Shown here: piece by piece, positions 46,703-59,334 of the stretch
Position numbering within the stretch: position 1 is the first letter of the stretch
Layout: every line of letters starts with the position of its first letter
Assembly (NCBI GenBank): GCA_027625915.1
Contig: JANTQA010000012.1
Location: 310,001 to 374,000, forward strand
DNA from: Anaeramoeba flamelloides
Lineage: Eukaryota > Metamonada > Anaeramoebidae
Length of the DNA: 64,000 nucleotides
Direction of reading: 5' to 3'
Notes under the pieces: model-generated
What the model was told of the DNA's origin: nothing
The model's database searches: none
The model's input: only the letters and a program-made list of their open reading frames with translations
Program-made: the position numbers and the translations under genes

Positions 46703-48298
46703 TATTTTATGAAGTAGAAATTCAATATTTTACCCTATGAAAACTCAACCCTAAAAAATTAATTTATTTTCAATTTTAAATATAAAATCTCTTAGTTTCT
46801 GATAATTTTGAATTGTGTGATTTTGAAGTAGATTATCCCAGAAATTTAGAATTGATAAAACACAATGCTAGGTGAATTGACATGTGAGAAAAAACAATTA
46901 AAAAGTTGAAAAAAAGAGAGATTCGTCTTTGTTTTTTCAAAAAGTAATTAAAATTTAACCTCTTCTTTTGAACTTGTAGAATGAATTTATACAAAGGTCT
47001 TTGGTGTATGGTATTTTGAAATTTGGTCTGTTAAGATAAGTCAACTTGTTTAAAAAATTACATTTTTTTCTTTTAGAAAATTATTTTCTTTTTTTTTAAC
47101 TTATACTAAAAACATTTTTAAAGATTAAGTATTTTGATGCTAATTCCTTTTCAAATTAAAGGTTCAAGTTAAATTATGAAGGATTTGGTGATTTTCCTCA
47201 AAATAGAATTTAATTTTTATAATACCAGTACCTTTATATTTAAAAAAGGTGTGGAATGACAATTATGTAGAGAAGTCAAAAAAATATAAGGGGACTATTC
47301 ACATTTGTTGGTTATTTTTTCCTTACTGGGAAAATTATAATTTGCTTTAAATGATCTTTTTTCTTCCCGTCAAACATTATTGGGTTTTTTTTAAAAAAAA
47401 ATATTTATTATTATCTTTATTTTTAATTATTAAAATTTTATTCTAATTTTTAATTATTTTTTTAAGAAATAAATAAATCAAAATATATATTTTTATCTTT
47501 ATATGTTATTTTTTGTTTTACCTACTTGAGAGAAAACTTATTCTAAAAATAAATAATATAACAATTGCAAAGGTTTACAATGGAATAGAAAAAAATTATA
47601 AAAAAATGTAATATTATTAAAAAATAGAGTATAATTGAATGTAATTGAGTTTTATTGAATTAAATTGATTAAAAATTCAATTAAGAATTGAAATAAAAAT
47701 AACATAGATTATTCAAAAAAATACAGGAATCGGTCCGTAAAGACATATATAATAGTTTTTTCTAACTTGTATTTTTTCAATTTTATTTTTTCATACTTGT
47801 GTTGTTTAAACAGAGCAAAAATATTTGATCTTGAATAAAAATCAAATAAAAGTAAAACAAACCTATTTCTTCATTTGGAGAAATTGGTAACTCTTTAAAA
47901 AAATTGAAATGTAAGAGATCTCTCAAAAGAAGTTTTTCAAAATTTGAGTTTCTTGTTTTCAAAAATCAAAAAGAGAGATGTTTTTGATTTTGTTTGGGAA
48001 TCGAAAAACAAAGATTTGAAAAAAAAAAAACTCAATTAATACTATTAAATAATTTTTTTATTTCTCTTTTAGGTTTAAAATCTCAATCTTGAGTTCTTGT
48101 TTTTGAAGGTTTATTGAAATCTTCTTTTTTTGTTTTGATTTGATTTTTTTCTCTCGGAACTATTTCCCCATCTTTCTTTTAATGTAAAAAAGAAGAAAAA
48201 GAATATTTTTGAAGAAAAACACAAGCAAAAAAAGAAAAAAAAAATTGCAAAAAAAGAAAAAAAAAGAAAATCAAGAAAAGAAAATTAAAAAAGTTTAC

Positions 48299-48941
48299 CA
48301 AAATTATTAAAACCAAAGCCATATAATTTCCCATCAGTTTTTATTATTAACGTATGTTCCGAATGACCACCAAATACATTAGCAACATTTTCATGTAATT
48401 TTTGGATCTTTGCATAATCTTCTTTAATTTCTGGTTTTCCCAACATGCCATTGTGCGTATCACCACATCCAAACAAAATATTTGTTGTTTTGTTTATAAA
48501 AAATGAACAGTAACCACTACAAGAGATTTGGTCAATGTTTTGCTCTTTTAAAGATTCAATTAACGTAGGTTTTTGGACTTCGTCGTTGTTGGTTATAAAA
48601 CCAAGTTGTTTGTTTACATTATCGCCCCAACCATAGACCCTGGGTTTTTCTTCATTTGAGAGCGCAATGAAATGAAAATAGCCAGAAGAAATACTTTTCA
48701 TTGGTGGTAGGTTTTCAAGTGCTTTTAGCTTTTCATGAAACTTTCCTGGCATTGATTGGTATAGTTTGCCTTCTGAACTCAAAAAGACAATATTCTTGTC
48801 ATAATCTGCAACAACACCAACAATCTTTGTAACTTCTTCGGGAAAGGTTTTTATTGGATCCAAGTTTTCGTATTTGTTTGTTTTGGTTTGTTTAGTTCTT
48901 CCTTTTACATTGAGATCACCAAGAGACTTAATATTGGACAT
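48299..48941 (-). CDS. Gene 3 exon 1: start and N-terminal RCC1 repeats
   Basis: Residues 1-214 plus one base of codon 215. The ATG at 48941 opens MSNIKSLGDLNVKGRTKQTK. RCC1 strands are SSEGKLYQSMPGKFH, SGYFHFIALS, RVYGWGDNVNKQLGF, GYCSFFINKTTNILFGCGD and HTLIIKTDGKLYGFGFNNFG. The donor GTAAAC follows TTT G. Compared with gene 1 the strands are the same but the turns differ (GDNVNKQ against GKNIQKQ; GDTHNGM against GNTQDGK; NNF against LSG). No defects are seen. Role as for gene 1, inferred. Confidence 0.88.
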
Positions 48942-49140
48942 TAATTGAAATTTTGGAAATTATTTGGATTGGAAAGCTTTTTTTTGTTTTTTTTGGAATT
49001 TGGTTTGTAGACTTGGGATTGGTTTTGAAGTCGAGGACTAGGAAATTTTGGGTTTTTTGTCTTTTTTATTAAGAAAAAAACAGGAAAAAGAAGGAAAAAA
49101 ATAAAAAAAAATGAAAAAAAATATGGAAGGGAAATAAAGT
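48942..49140 (-). promoter_or_regulatory. Gene 3 5' flank, conserved with gene 4
   Basis: Closely matches 61456-61660, including TGAAATTTTGGAAATTATTT and a purine-rich tract. Presumed 5' UTR and promoter; no element can be named. From 49250 onward the flank diverges from gene 4, where a D element begins. Confidence 0.4.
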
Positions 49141-49907
49141 GAAAAAAATACCGTACATGAAAAAAATCCGTGACAAGATTTTTAATTGTGAATATTAGAA
49201 AAATTGATCTGTAATTTCATTTTATTTTGAATCAAATCTTTTTATTTAAATAACCTAAATTTTTAATAAAGATTGTAATCAACCTACCTAGAGTTCATTA
49301 AAGGAGGGTGTGTCGAGTACATTCAAGTAATTGTTTGATTATCTAAGTAGATCTAACTTTTTTTTGAAAAAAGCAATCCAGTTTAAGGACTACTGTTTGC
49401 AATTCAAGAATTTGTCTCAAACCCAATTTGTTCCAATTCTCTATTAAAAAGACAAAGTTGTGATCTTTGAAATATTCTCCAATTTGAATCAAAAAATCAT
49501 TTTGTGTTCATTTTTTTACTGAAGAATTCATAACAAAAATTTCTACACATATTCGCGAACACGAACACCTTGTTAAGGATCGTTTAAATGTTAAATGAAA
49601 AAGAAAAAATAACTACGATTTTTTAACATTAAAAACACTCTCAACAAACAACTTTAAAGCTAAATGATTGTATTATCAATGATTTTTGATCATTAGGATA
49701 GTTTGAATTGTTACATTGTCTCCATAAACCATCGAACAGTCCCAGTCCTACTGTGAAAATTTATTGTTACAGAGAAATTGGTTGTCTATTATAAAATTGG
49801 GTTTTTTGAAAACCTGAATTAAATTTCGTACTGATGATAAAAATTTTCAAATTTTTCTTCCTTCATTTGAGTTATTATTTTTTTTGTCAAAACCAAGACA
49901 AGAATAG

Positions 49908-49946
49908 AAATCACAGAGATCACAGAAATCACAGAAATCACAGAAA
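49908..49946. repeat. Short tandem repeat, unit ATCACAGAA
   Basis: Four consecutive units of 9 bp, the first slightly different (ATCACAGAG). Otherwise 49250-50580 holds nothing I recognise. Confidence 0.85.
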
Positions 49947-50586
49947 CTGGAAAGTATTTTTCGATCATTGTTTTTAAATTGTTTAAACCTTAGATTTTTT
50001 CAATTTTTGGAAAGATGAATATCCACATTAAACAAAGTTTTTTAATGAATTTGTCAATCAATTTCTAAAACCAAATGATGAATATCTTTTGTTTAATTTT
50101 CTATTATAAATTTTATGGTTTAGGACGAGCTTTCATAACCCTTTTAAGATTTATTATAAAATAAAATTTCAAAATAGAAAATAAATTTCAAGGTCTTATA
50201 AATTTTCACTGTAGGGTCGAGGCGACTGTATTAATTATTACAAAATCAGTGTGTTTTTGTCTTATTTGTTATTTTGGTTCGTGATTGTTTATTACTTTTT
50301 GTTTTTATTCTTGAATTAAATCCCCCAGTTATGACTAAGAGGATAATTTCTACTCATATTGTTTGTGGAACAAAATGATCCATGCCAAACGTACTGAACA
50401 TTTTTAATAAATGCTTTTTTGATAATTTTTTTTTTGATTGGATCGTCCCTTTGAAAACATAATTTGTTGTTTCAATGAAAATTGGGTTGAAGTTTTGTGT
50501 AGGAAAGGTTTTGTGGAAATTTAATTTGAGGATCTTTGACAAAATTAAGTTTGGGAAAATTAGTTGGATTTTGTTTTTAAAAAATA

Positions 50587-50782
50587 CAGTCAGTTCCACT
50601 TTTAAGGCTCAAACTTTATAATAAAAATTAAGGTACTTTAAAAATCTTAAATTAAGGCACAAAATTCAAATTCAAGTAAAATAAATTGTGAAAAAAAAAT
50701 TCGAACTTTTGTGCCTTAATTTGAGATTTTTTTGTGCCTTAAATTTTGTTGAAATTTTGTGTTATAAATTTGAAACTGAATG
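50587..50782. mobile_element. MITE-4, 196 bp, older copy
   Basis: Left end CAGTCAGTTCCACTTTTAAG and a decayed right end (AAACTGAATG), with TA flanks at 50585-50586 and 50783-50784. More mismatched than the other copies. The region 50800-51740 shows no feature. Confidence 0.85.
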
Positions 50783-52460
50783 TAAATATTGTTTTCAGTT
50801 GAGTAAAAATGATCTTTCTATTTTGGGAATTGGGAATTTTAGTGGATTTAAGGAAGTAAGTACATTTTACCATTTTGAAAAATTTTAATTGTGTGAAAAT
50901 TACTGAAAAATATTTTTTTGAATGCAACCAGATATTGAAACTTTGAAACCAAAACATCACTCGCTACTCTATTTGTAACAAGAATCAAAATTAATTCAGA
51001 GTTGAATCTTTAATTTTTCAATTTTTCAATGTATTTTTTTTTGATTCAATTTTGGGTTTTAGTAAATTTGGCTTTGCATCCAGAGAATGTGTTTATATGA
51101 ATAAGTGAAATTAACCAAACAGTAAACCAAAAAAATATACATGAAAGAGTGTGTATTTGAAACAATTATTTATTTTTAGAAGACCAAACACGAAAGATCA
51201 TCTTACCAAATAAATTTGTTGAAATCAAGAATGAAAAAAAAAAAATCCATAAAAGCCTATTTTCGAAGATTTGTTTTCTTTATCTTCTTAATTTGGATGA
51301 ATGTAAACAATTTTTAACCTTGAATTACTCGCCCGATTTCTATTTATTATTATTTTAAAAAATATTTTTTGCCAAATTTGTTTCCAAAATTCAATTTTCA
51401 AATATTTTAATTAAACAAAACCAAAATAAAGAATACTATTTCAAAAATTTAAAAAAAAGCAATTGAATTCTAGGAATAAAAAAAAACAGTTACAAAAGAT
51501 TCAACCCAAAAAAAAGCAAAATTTAAGAAAAAATATCGATCAAGATTCAGAATTATTTTTCGTTCTCAATTTTAATGGAAAATAAATAATTTTTAAATCA
51601 AATGAAATAGATCAGTTAAATGTTTATTCTCAAGAAGAAGTCAAAAAATCTCAGATTTTCTGAACTAAAACTAGAATTAGATGAATTAAATGAAAATAGC
51701 CTTTTTAAAATTCATTTTGAAAATTCTTTCGAAATAAAAAAGTAATTTGTTTTTTTTTTTTTTTTTTTTTTTATTTTGAAGGGAGGAAACTAGTTTCCTC
51801 TTACAGCCCTGATTTCTAAATTTTTGTTTAGAAATTTTAATAAAGAGTCATAATTTTCTTTATCATTAACCAATGATAAAATAGATAATGAGTCTTTATT
51901 TCGAATAATATCAAGAATATTATTCTTTAATTGCTTATTATTTTTATTTATTTGAATTAATTCATTAATCCAAATTTTTCGATTTTTTCCATAGAATGGG
52001 CAGTCCCATAGAAAATGATCGATATCTTCTATTATTTCCTGATTTAAATGTTTTTTACATAAGTTGCAGAATTTTTGTTTTTTAATTTATTTTTATCATA
52101 AACATAACAATATCTGTTTAGATAATTTGTGAAAATTCTTAATTTTAAAATGGAAGTTGAACCTTCCCATTTTAAATATTTTTGTTGTTTGTTGATATTG
52201 TTATTGTATTTAATAATTTTTAAATATTCTTGACCTTTCCACCCAGAGCTATTTATAATTAACTTTTGTCTAAAATCATTTAGGTCTACATTTAGTAATT
52301 TTAAGTTTTCAATTTCCCAATTGATATTTTCATCTTTTTCTTGGAAAATTTTAATTTTTTGTGAAATGTGTTCAAACCCAAGTATTTCTAATTTTTTTTT
52401 TTGAGTTTATATCTTCTTTTGTAGATTGATATTCTGGCTTGGTCAAGTTTAGCTTTAGTT

Positions 52461-53400
52461 TTATAAATTATTCTTGGGAGAGTGTGGATTTATTTTTAAA
52501 AATTTTGTTACTTTTTTATTTATCCAAACATCAATTGAGTCAAAATCTTTTTGGTTTAAATTAAAAATTACAAGTCCATAAAATAATTGGCTAATACATA
52601 TTGATTTAAACATTTGTAATTTTACTCCATTGGCGAGTTTTTGTTGGCTAAAATTTTTTTTAATTTTTTTAAAACTATCTTTTACCTTTTCAAAGTTTTT
52701 TTTCAAATGTTTTTCTTTTTCAAGCCAAATTCCTAAATATTTTATTTTTGATAAAGTTTTTGACTTTAGTGTTTTCTCAGTATTTGGATTCATTTTAAAT
52801 TCTTGAATAATTTTAAAGATTATTATTAATTTTTTGTCAATTTCTGAAATTGGTCCTTCCATTATTAAAATCAAATCATCTGCAACATCTGAACATGTTT
52901 TGCAAGGTGTTTAATTTTTTCAATTAAAAAATGACTGATAAATCCAAATAGTAAAGGAGAAAGAGGATCTCCTTGATAAACTCCGAATCCAACCTTTTTA
53001 TAAAATTTTTTTAGCCATATTTTGATTTTTTCATTTCGAATATATTTATCAAGAGCATAGTGTACTAATATATGACTAATAGCATCAAAAAATTTTTTGA
53101 TATCAATCGTAACCACAAAGAATTCTTTATTTTTGTAATCATTTTTAAGTTTCTCTAATTCAAAACTAAATTTAATACAGCAATTCTAGTATCTAATTTT
53201 TTTTTAAATCCGAATTGAGAATCTGATACTAGATTCCAAGATTCTTCGATTCCTTTATAAATAAGTTTAAGAAAAAATCTTGCTAATGTGTTATTAATTG
53301 ATATTGGTCTATAATTTAATGGAATTCCTTCGTCTCCAGCTTTGTGTATAAATAAAATATTTCTTTCTTTAATGAAATTTATTATTTCTTCATTAGGGTT
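52461..53400 (-). pseudogene. LINE B reverse transcriptase (broken)
   Basis: The visible motifs are ISINNTLARFFLK and DSQFGFKKKLDTRIAVLN (about 53160-53320), TIDIKKFFDAIS with the first catalytic Asp (about 53100), GVYQGDPLSPLLFGF (about 52970), FADDLILIMEG with the Asp pair (about 52875) and KIKYLGIWLEK (about 52735). At least two frame changes separate these pieces, one near 53160 and one at the join of the QGDPLSP and FADD parts (about 52885). The C-terminal Cys/His region continues to about 51850 in broken frames. It belongs with the endonuclease at 54442-55234. Confidence 0.88.
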
Positions 53401-54014
53401 ATCAATCCAGTAATAAAAAGTTTGTTGAATTCTTTTTAAAAATTCAAGATGTTCTATTTCATTTTTCTTTTTGGGATCAATTTTATAGAATTTTATTTTG
53501 TCAAAATCTTTTACTGATTTATTTTTTTTGATATTTTATTAATTCATAAATCTTTTCTAGAGAAAAAAAACATCTTTTGTTTCGATAAGTTTTAAATCTT
53601 CAAATTTATTAAAATAATAATCTTTAATTAATTTGATGATTTTTAATTCAGGTTTTTTACTAATCTCTTGGCAATAATTAAAATATGTCTTTTCTAAATT
53701 TTTGTTATTTAAAATAATTTTTGTTGATGATTTTCTAATTTTATTTATTAATTTCCAATATTTCAAATCAAATTCGAATTCATAATTGATTTGTTTTATT
53801 AATTTATATCATTTTTTTGAGTTGATTTTTTGAATTTTATTAATTACTTTTTGGTCCAAGAATAAATTTTTAATAAGAATGAATAATTCTTCATTTTCCT
53901 TTGTAATATTATAGACTATTCTTTCTTTTTGTAAAAATTTTTTTTTAAATTTTTTAAAATTAATTTTATTTACTTTTTTATCTTGAAAAAAAATAATAAA
54001 TTTTTTTTGAAATA

Positions 54015-54543
54015 AACTAAAATTCAAAATTTTCCACACAGCTAAAATGTTCCAAACAATCACAATAATACAATTTCATTGAAATTTGAGATAATTTTGA
54101 TTTTTGTAAAATTTGATAATCATTTTTTCATCTTTTAGTTTTTGTTTTCATTTCATTGTTTTAATTACGTAATTTGCTTCGTTGGATCAAAATTTTTCTA
54201 AAAGGTTATATTATGTTAAAGTCGAGTTGTTCCAAATAGAAGAACTCAAATAAAATTAGTTGGTGATATCTACCCTTTGATCGATCAATATTCCTAATAG
54301 AATTTCAACAAATTTACTAATGTATTTTTTTGTTTTGCTCTCTCCAAAATTTTTAACACACCCATGATTTATTTGTATTGATAATTATTTATTTATTGTT
54401 TTGTGAGTATTTTATTTTATAAAAAGGTGTTAACATTTCAATTAGTGAATGGTTCTAATTTGGTAAATCTTCGAGAAGTGGTTAAATAAGTTTTTTTTTT
54501 CACAAATCGAATTTTGGTGTGTTAAAAATTTTGAATTGGGGTT
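54015..54543. mobile_element. MITE-2, 529 bp, inserted in LINE B
   Basis: Ends AACTAAAATTCAAAATTTT and (inverse) AACCCCAATTCAAAATTTT, with TA at 54013-54014 and 54544-54545. The LINE reading frame on either side (SPDL and FQKKF) is continuous if the MITE and one TA are discounted, which fixes the boundaries exactly. It is the empty-site reference for the SINE in the other copy (28015-28947). Confidence 0.93.
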
Positions 54544-54545
54544 TA

Positions 54546-55234
54546 GATCAGGACTTTTAACTAAGTAAGATTTTTTAATCTCCCACTTGGAACTTATAAA
54601 GAATTTATTTCTTATCATATTATGATCACTTAAGTCATTATATATACTTTTGGATTTTTGAGGAAATTGTATTTTGTTGTTTGTTAATAAAAAGTCAATA
54701 TTGTTGTTTTTACGACTTGGTTTATTATTCTCAATTATTCGATATTTTTTATTTATTATTTTATTTAATATATTCATTTGTACGTTAAAATCCCCCCCCA
54801 AACATAACATCATGAAATTGATATTGAGTTGTAAGTTTTAATAAAAAATTTTTAAATTCAGAAAATTTTTTATTTCTTCTGTAAAGATTAATAATGATTG
54901 AATCACATAAATGTATTCCCATGAAATCACGCTGTGGTATTAAAATTTCTCTTATGAAATCAGTTAAATATTTTTTAAAAATAATAATTAATCCACCTTT
55001 ATTGTTTAATTTTCCATAAGATTTTTTAATTATTGAATTATAATTTATTAAGAAAGGTTTTTGTGATATTTTAGATTCTTGAATTAAACATAAGTCAACG
55101 TTGTGTTTTAATAAGAAAGTTTCTAAGAATTTTATTTTGTCTGATTTATTTAATCCTCTAATATTGAAACTTGAAATATTCAAATGAACTAAATTCTTAT
55201 TTTTAAATATTCGAGTTTTTCCTCTAAGTAACAA
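54546..55234 (-). pseudogene. LINE B APE-type endonuclease
   Basis: The minus strand encodes the exonuclease-endonuclease-phosphatase fold motifs in order: NISSFNIRGL, DLCLIQESK (catalytic Glu), KGGLIIIFK, GGDFNVQMN (about 54790, metal and phosphate site), NNIDFLLTN and LSDHNMI (catalytic Asp-His). A frame change near 54800 splits it into two pieces. It nicks target DNA to prime reverse transcription. The domain ends at the MITE insertion. Open frame continues upstream of 55234 without an ATG to about 55440. Confidence 0.9.
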
Positions 55235-55856
55235 TTTCTTTTTTGTGGGATTCTTTTTATTGAATTCGTAAATTTTTAAATTTCTTGGGATTTGATTAAT
55301 ATTTTCTTTGAGTATTATTTTATATTTTAATATATTTTCAGAAAAATCCCAAATTATTATAATATTTTGGCCTTTTCTTAAATATCTTAAAACAGAATTA
55401 TTTTGAATTAAATTAAATGTTTTGAGAGTTGATATATTTTTTTGATAAAAAAAAAGGTAATTTGTTTATCAAAAATTTTCCAAACAAAATTTTTTTCATG
55501 AAGAATTAAAAATAAAACCAAATTAAGAATAAGTAATTGTGTCAAATGTTATAGATGTAATCAAGTAATAATTGTTTTTTATTTATTTTTTTTTGATCAA
55601 TTTTTTCATTTTTTGATTTCCGTTTTTTTATTGGTATGAAAATATCTTATACTAGGATATATTCCACTCTAGTATTTATGAAAATATCAATCTATTTGGC
55701 TAAAGAAATGATTTGAAGAATTCAATTTCACATAAATGGTGGCACTCAAAAAATGAAAAATGTACTTACCCCCTTTGAAAAAAAAAAAAAAAATTAGATT
55801 TGAATGTTAAAAAATATTTTCTTTAAAAATTAGAATTACGAATTTGTTTGATAAAA

Positions 55857-56956
55857 TTATTTTTTAGAACATTTTTCAAAAATATCCATCATTGGAATTG
55901 TGGGATTTAATTGATAATATTCAACAATATCTTCAAATTCTTCTTTGATGAATTCTTGGTCTGTGTCTGCAGTGATGGGTAGTTCATCAGTGTATAAAAA
56001 TGATATTAATAATTCAATTGTATCTAATGATTTGCCAGAATAATCTTTGACTTTTTGTAAATTTTCTTCAAGATTTTTGAACATATTTAAAAATAATCCA
56101 CTTCTGGCTGCTAAAATAAATTTATGAATATATAATTCTTCTTCTTCATCATCATCATCTTCTTCTTCATCATCTTCTTCTTCATTTTTCACAACAAGTT
56201 TAAAATCAGAAGTTTGTTCATCAAATAATAATTGTTTTAAATCATTTGTTAATAATTTGGTTTTTTGTGCATTTTGGATTCCAAAATGATTTAAAATTTC
56301 ATTTGTTCTTTTGGAATTGATCATTTGATCACAATAAATCCATTTTAACAAATCTTGAATTTCATTTAATTTGCAATTTGATTCCAAATATTTTTTGATC
56401 AAATCAAATGTTTTTCCAATCCTTGTCTCAATTAATATTTTATGAACTGGAATATTTTGGATATTACAATCAGACAAGTATCCATTTTTTAATAACTTTT
56501 CAAGATCTTGACTTAAATATGAATTTGATTTTAAGAAAAACATTAAATTTTGATCACAGCATTTTATTTGATTATAAGATGAAAGATCATTGCTTAGATT
56601 ATTTCCTGTTTGAATTTTTCTAATTACTGATGAATTATCGAGAACAGAACCACCAAATACACCCTGAACCCAAATTTCGTTATCTTGTGTTAAGATTGCA
56701 AACAAATGATAACCACAATCAATATCTTGAATGATTGTATTATTGTTTTTAAATTGTGAATGTTGTTTAAATTCTGTTAAATCACTTCCAAACCCTGTCA
56801 ATTGATTACTACCAGTTACATAAAGTTTTCCATCATTTGTCAGAATAGAGGTTAATTGGGATGCAAATATGATTTTTGAAATGTCTTCAACAGGGAATTC
56901 AAGTTTGATTTGGGTTGGTTTGAAAATGGGTTTTTTATGCCCTAATCCTAATTCAC
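55857..56956 (-). CDS. Gene 4 exon 2: RCC1 repeats + two BTB domains
   Basis: Residues 210-575 of a 575 aa protein. The acceptor AG precedes GTGAATTAGG. It carries the same order of RCC1 end, BTB1 (SDCNIQNIPVHKIL) and BTB2. The acidic tract is the longest in the array (NEEEDDEEEDDDDEEEE), making the exon 1100 bp, 12 bp more than genes 1 and 2, in frame. Close to gene 3 throughout. The blade turn GSNQLTG differs from GSNLLTG in gene 3 and GSNIITG in gene 1. No defects seen. LINE B lies about 0.4 kb downstream. Role as for gene 1, inferred. Confidence 0.88.
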
Positions 56957-57055
56957 CTTTTTTTTTTTTTGTATTTATTTATTTTTTATATTAATTGATG
57001 AATTTTTTATTAATTTTATTTTTTTTTATTTTTTATTGAATTGGAAAAAATTAGT

Positions 57056-58123
57056 GTTTTTGATGATAACATATATTATCATGATATTAACAAATAAAAT
57101 CACGATAGTATTAAAAAATCGCAATAAGTCCAACTTTATCGTGAAAAATCATAAAATCGCGATATTCAATATTATCGTGAAAAAATGGAAAATTATTTTT
57201 TTGAAATCAAATTATATAAAAAAAAAAATCTCTTGACTTTTACAAAAGCCTTGACACTTTTACAACACTTTTCCCCTTTAAAAATATATACAAAATGTTT
57301 CTAAGGGTTGTGAATTGTCTTTGAGTGTTTGAAAGTTTTGAAAGACATAAAACTTTTATTAACAGAAGGAGTTTGTTTGTTGTGGATTAAAAATTTTTTT
57401 CAATACATTTTTTTTTTTTACAAAATATAAAATTTCCAAACGATTTTTATGATCAAAGTAATAATTACTTATTTCAACAATACACTTGAATATAAAATAG
57501 ATATGTATTCTTAAAATGGAGTTGTTACCTTCACAATTTAAATAGCCAAAACAGAATAAAGAGTAATTTTCCTTCTTATTGGTGATCGATCAAACAAAAA
57601 CCAAAAACCTCAAAGAAGCTCTAGTTGTGTTTTCTGGGCAATACAAAGTAGAAGAAGAAGAAGAAGAAGAAGAAGAAGAAGACAACAATTGTACAAAAAA
57701 TCTTAATAATGGGTGATCATTTGGCAAGGTTGTTGTGAAATCTTTTGAAAAGTTATACAACTCCTTTTAGCTTTCTTAGAATATTGAAAATGTTTTAACC
57801 CAAGAACACATTCTTTAAAGAGCAGGTGAAGGGTTGGTTGTTTTAGAAGCTAATTATTCAACGCAATTTACAACACCACAATTAACTGAGAAATTATTTA
57901 TTTATCTTTAGTTCTTATTGCTGTTGATCTAAAAGGATTTATAAACTATTTTTCAAAAATTTTGACTCACTTTATAATGTTTATGGAAGCTGTTTGGTCG
58001 GTTTATTTCAGTATTCTTAACAAAAAAATATTTTCAAATTTTTGGATCAGAATCATTTTTTCTAATTTTGCAAATTTTAGTTCTGCTTTTTCAAATTTTT
58101 CTTTTTCTTTGATTTCTTTTTGT

Positions 58124-58158
<35 letters not shown>

Positions 58159-58898
58159 CAAAAAGATCATGTGAAAAAAAAAAAGATCTTCGAAAAGACC
58201 AATAATCAATATGAAAATTGTGACTATGTAATGTCTTTGAAAATGAATTTAATTATTCATAAAAAATCTTGTTGTTCAACTTTTTTTCAGTGAAAGTTCA
58301 GTAATAAAAAATTCGTAATGCTCATTTCAAAAATTGTCACTTTTTTTTAGTTTTTGGTTAGTATTTTTTTTTTAATTTTTAATATATCAGGCATATATTT
58401 ATATATTTAGAATGACTTAAAAGTGAATTACAAATCAGATTTAGTTATTAATTGTTCTTGAATACTAAAGGATAATTTTTTTTTTTTAAATTTATTATTT
58501 CACGTGAGTCACAATTTTTGAAAAATAATTTATGTTTGTCAACCAAATCAAATGAAAATACAATAAAAATCTTTGATCTGATTCTTGATTGAATCAAGTA
58601 TCTTTTTTGTTGTTTTTTCAAAGAATAACTTTTAATCACCGAATCTATTTTTTGATCAAATAAAATTTCTTTGTAAAAATATTTCTCAATTAGCCCAAAA
58701 ACTCATCAACTATTATATCGTGATTACTTTTTAATCGCTATATTTTGGCGTTTATCATGATTTTTTAATAATTTTCGCGATTTGTTATATTATCGTGAGA
58801 ATATTTAATTTCGCGGTTTTCTAAAATATAGTGATTTGAGAGAAATTATTGTGCTATTTGTTACTTTATTGTGAATTAAGCTTGATATCATCAATAAT
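57056..58898. mobile_element. E element, copy 2, interrupted by MITE-5
   Basis: The same ends and subterminal ATCGCGAT/ATCGTGA clusters as 38636-39910. The right cluster has lost some motifs. Discounting the 581 bp MITE-5 leaves about 1.26 kb. It includes a GAA microsatellite at about 57650-57682. Confidence 0.65.
57947..58527. mobile_element. MITE-5 copy 2, 581 bp
   Basis: Left end TATTTTTCAAAAATTTTGAC and right end the inverse (GTCACAATTTTTGAAAAATA). Gene 3 has the site empty at about 39520-39530, so it inserted after the gene 3/4 duplication. The duplication may be TTTAT-like but is unclear. Confidence 0.75.
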
Positions 58899-59334
58899 CT
58901 CTATTAATTAGATTAAATTATTGATATTATTTGGATTTACTTTTGAATTGAAAAATTAAATATAATCATATATTTTCATTAAACATTTCAATAAAAAGAT
59001 TTCAAGAATTAAATAAATCATCAAAATTTCACATTCTGAAAACCAAAATTATATAATATAACTGATTTGTGGATTTAAATAGTTGAATTTTGACTTTGAC
59101 CTTTTTAAGAGAGTAGTATTTTTTTAAAATTAAATGAAAATCTTTTTTGGAATTGTAAAAAATTGAAAATTTGTGCTTCATTTATTAAATTATGAATGTT
59201 TTATTAAAACTATTCAAAATGTTTTTTTAAATTGGATAACAGAGGAAACTGAAAAAAATATAAATTTTATTAAAAATTGAAATTTTTTTTTTTTTTTATT
59301 GTAATTTAAGGGAGGAGTTTAAAATTCCTCTTAT

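Larger units (their letters stand above)
36778..48298 (-). other. Gene 3 intron, 11.5 kb
   Basis: Donor GTAAAC and an AG acceptor; the spliced length is 1722 bp, a multiple of three. Against gene 4 it has extra insertions: a LINE A copy, a 580 bp retroposon, a SINE and about 4.8 kb between 42985 and 47742. Stretches with no named feature are 42590-43920 and 46710-47740, where I see nothing. Confidence 0.7.
51753..55445 (-). mobile_element. LINE family B, APE-type, 3.7 kb, broken
   Basis: This non-LTR retrotransposon lies between genes 3 and 4. A long T run at the left is its poly(A) tail; the tail hairpin AGGAAACTAGTTTCCT follows at about 51784. GTAATTTGTTT flanks both ends (51742-51752, 55457-55467). 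Reading the minus strand, an N-terminal stretch (RYLRKGQNIIIIWDFS, about 55380) precedes the endonuclease, then the reverse transcriptase and a C-terminal Cys/His region. It is 5'-truncated, carries several frame breaks, and has a MITE-2 inserted between endonuclease and reverse transcriptase (54015-54543). Confidence 0.92.

Noticed and set aside
50354-50599. 81-codon minus-strand frame ending VPQTI
   Set aside because: It starts inside MITE-4, matches no family I know and has no second copy here; kept only as a possible relic.
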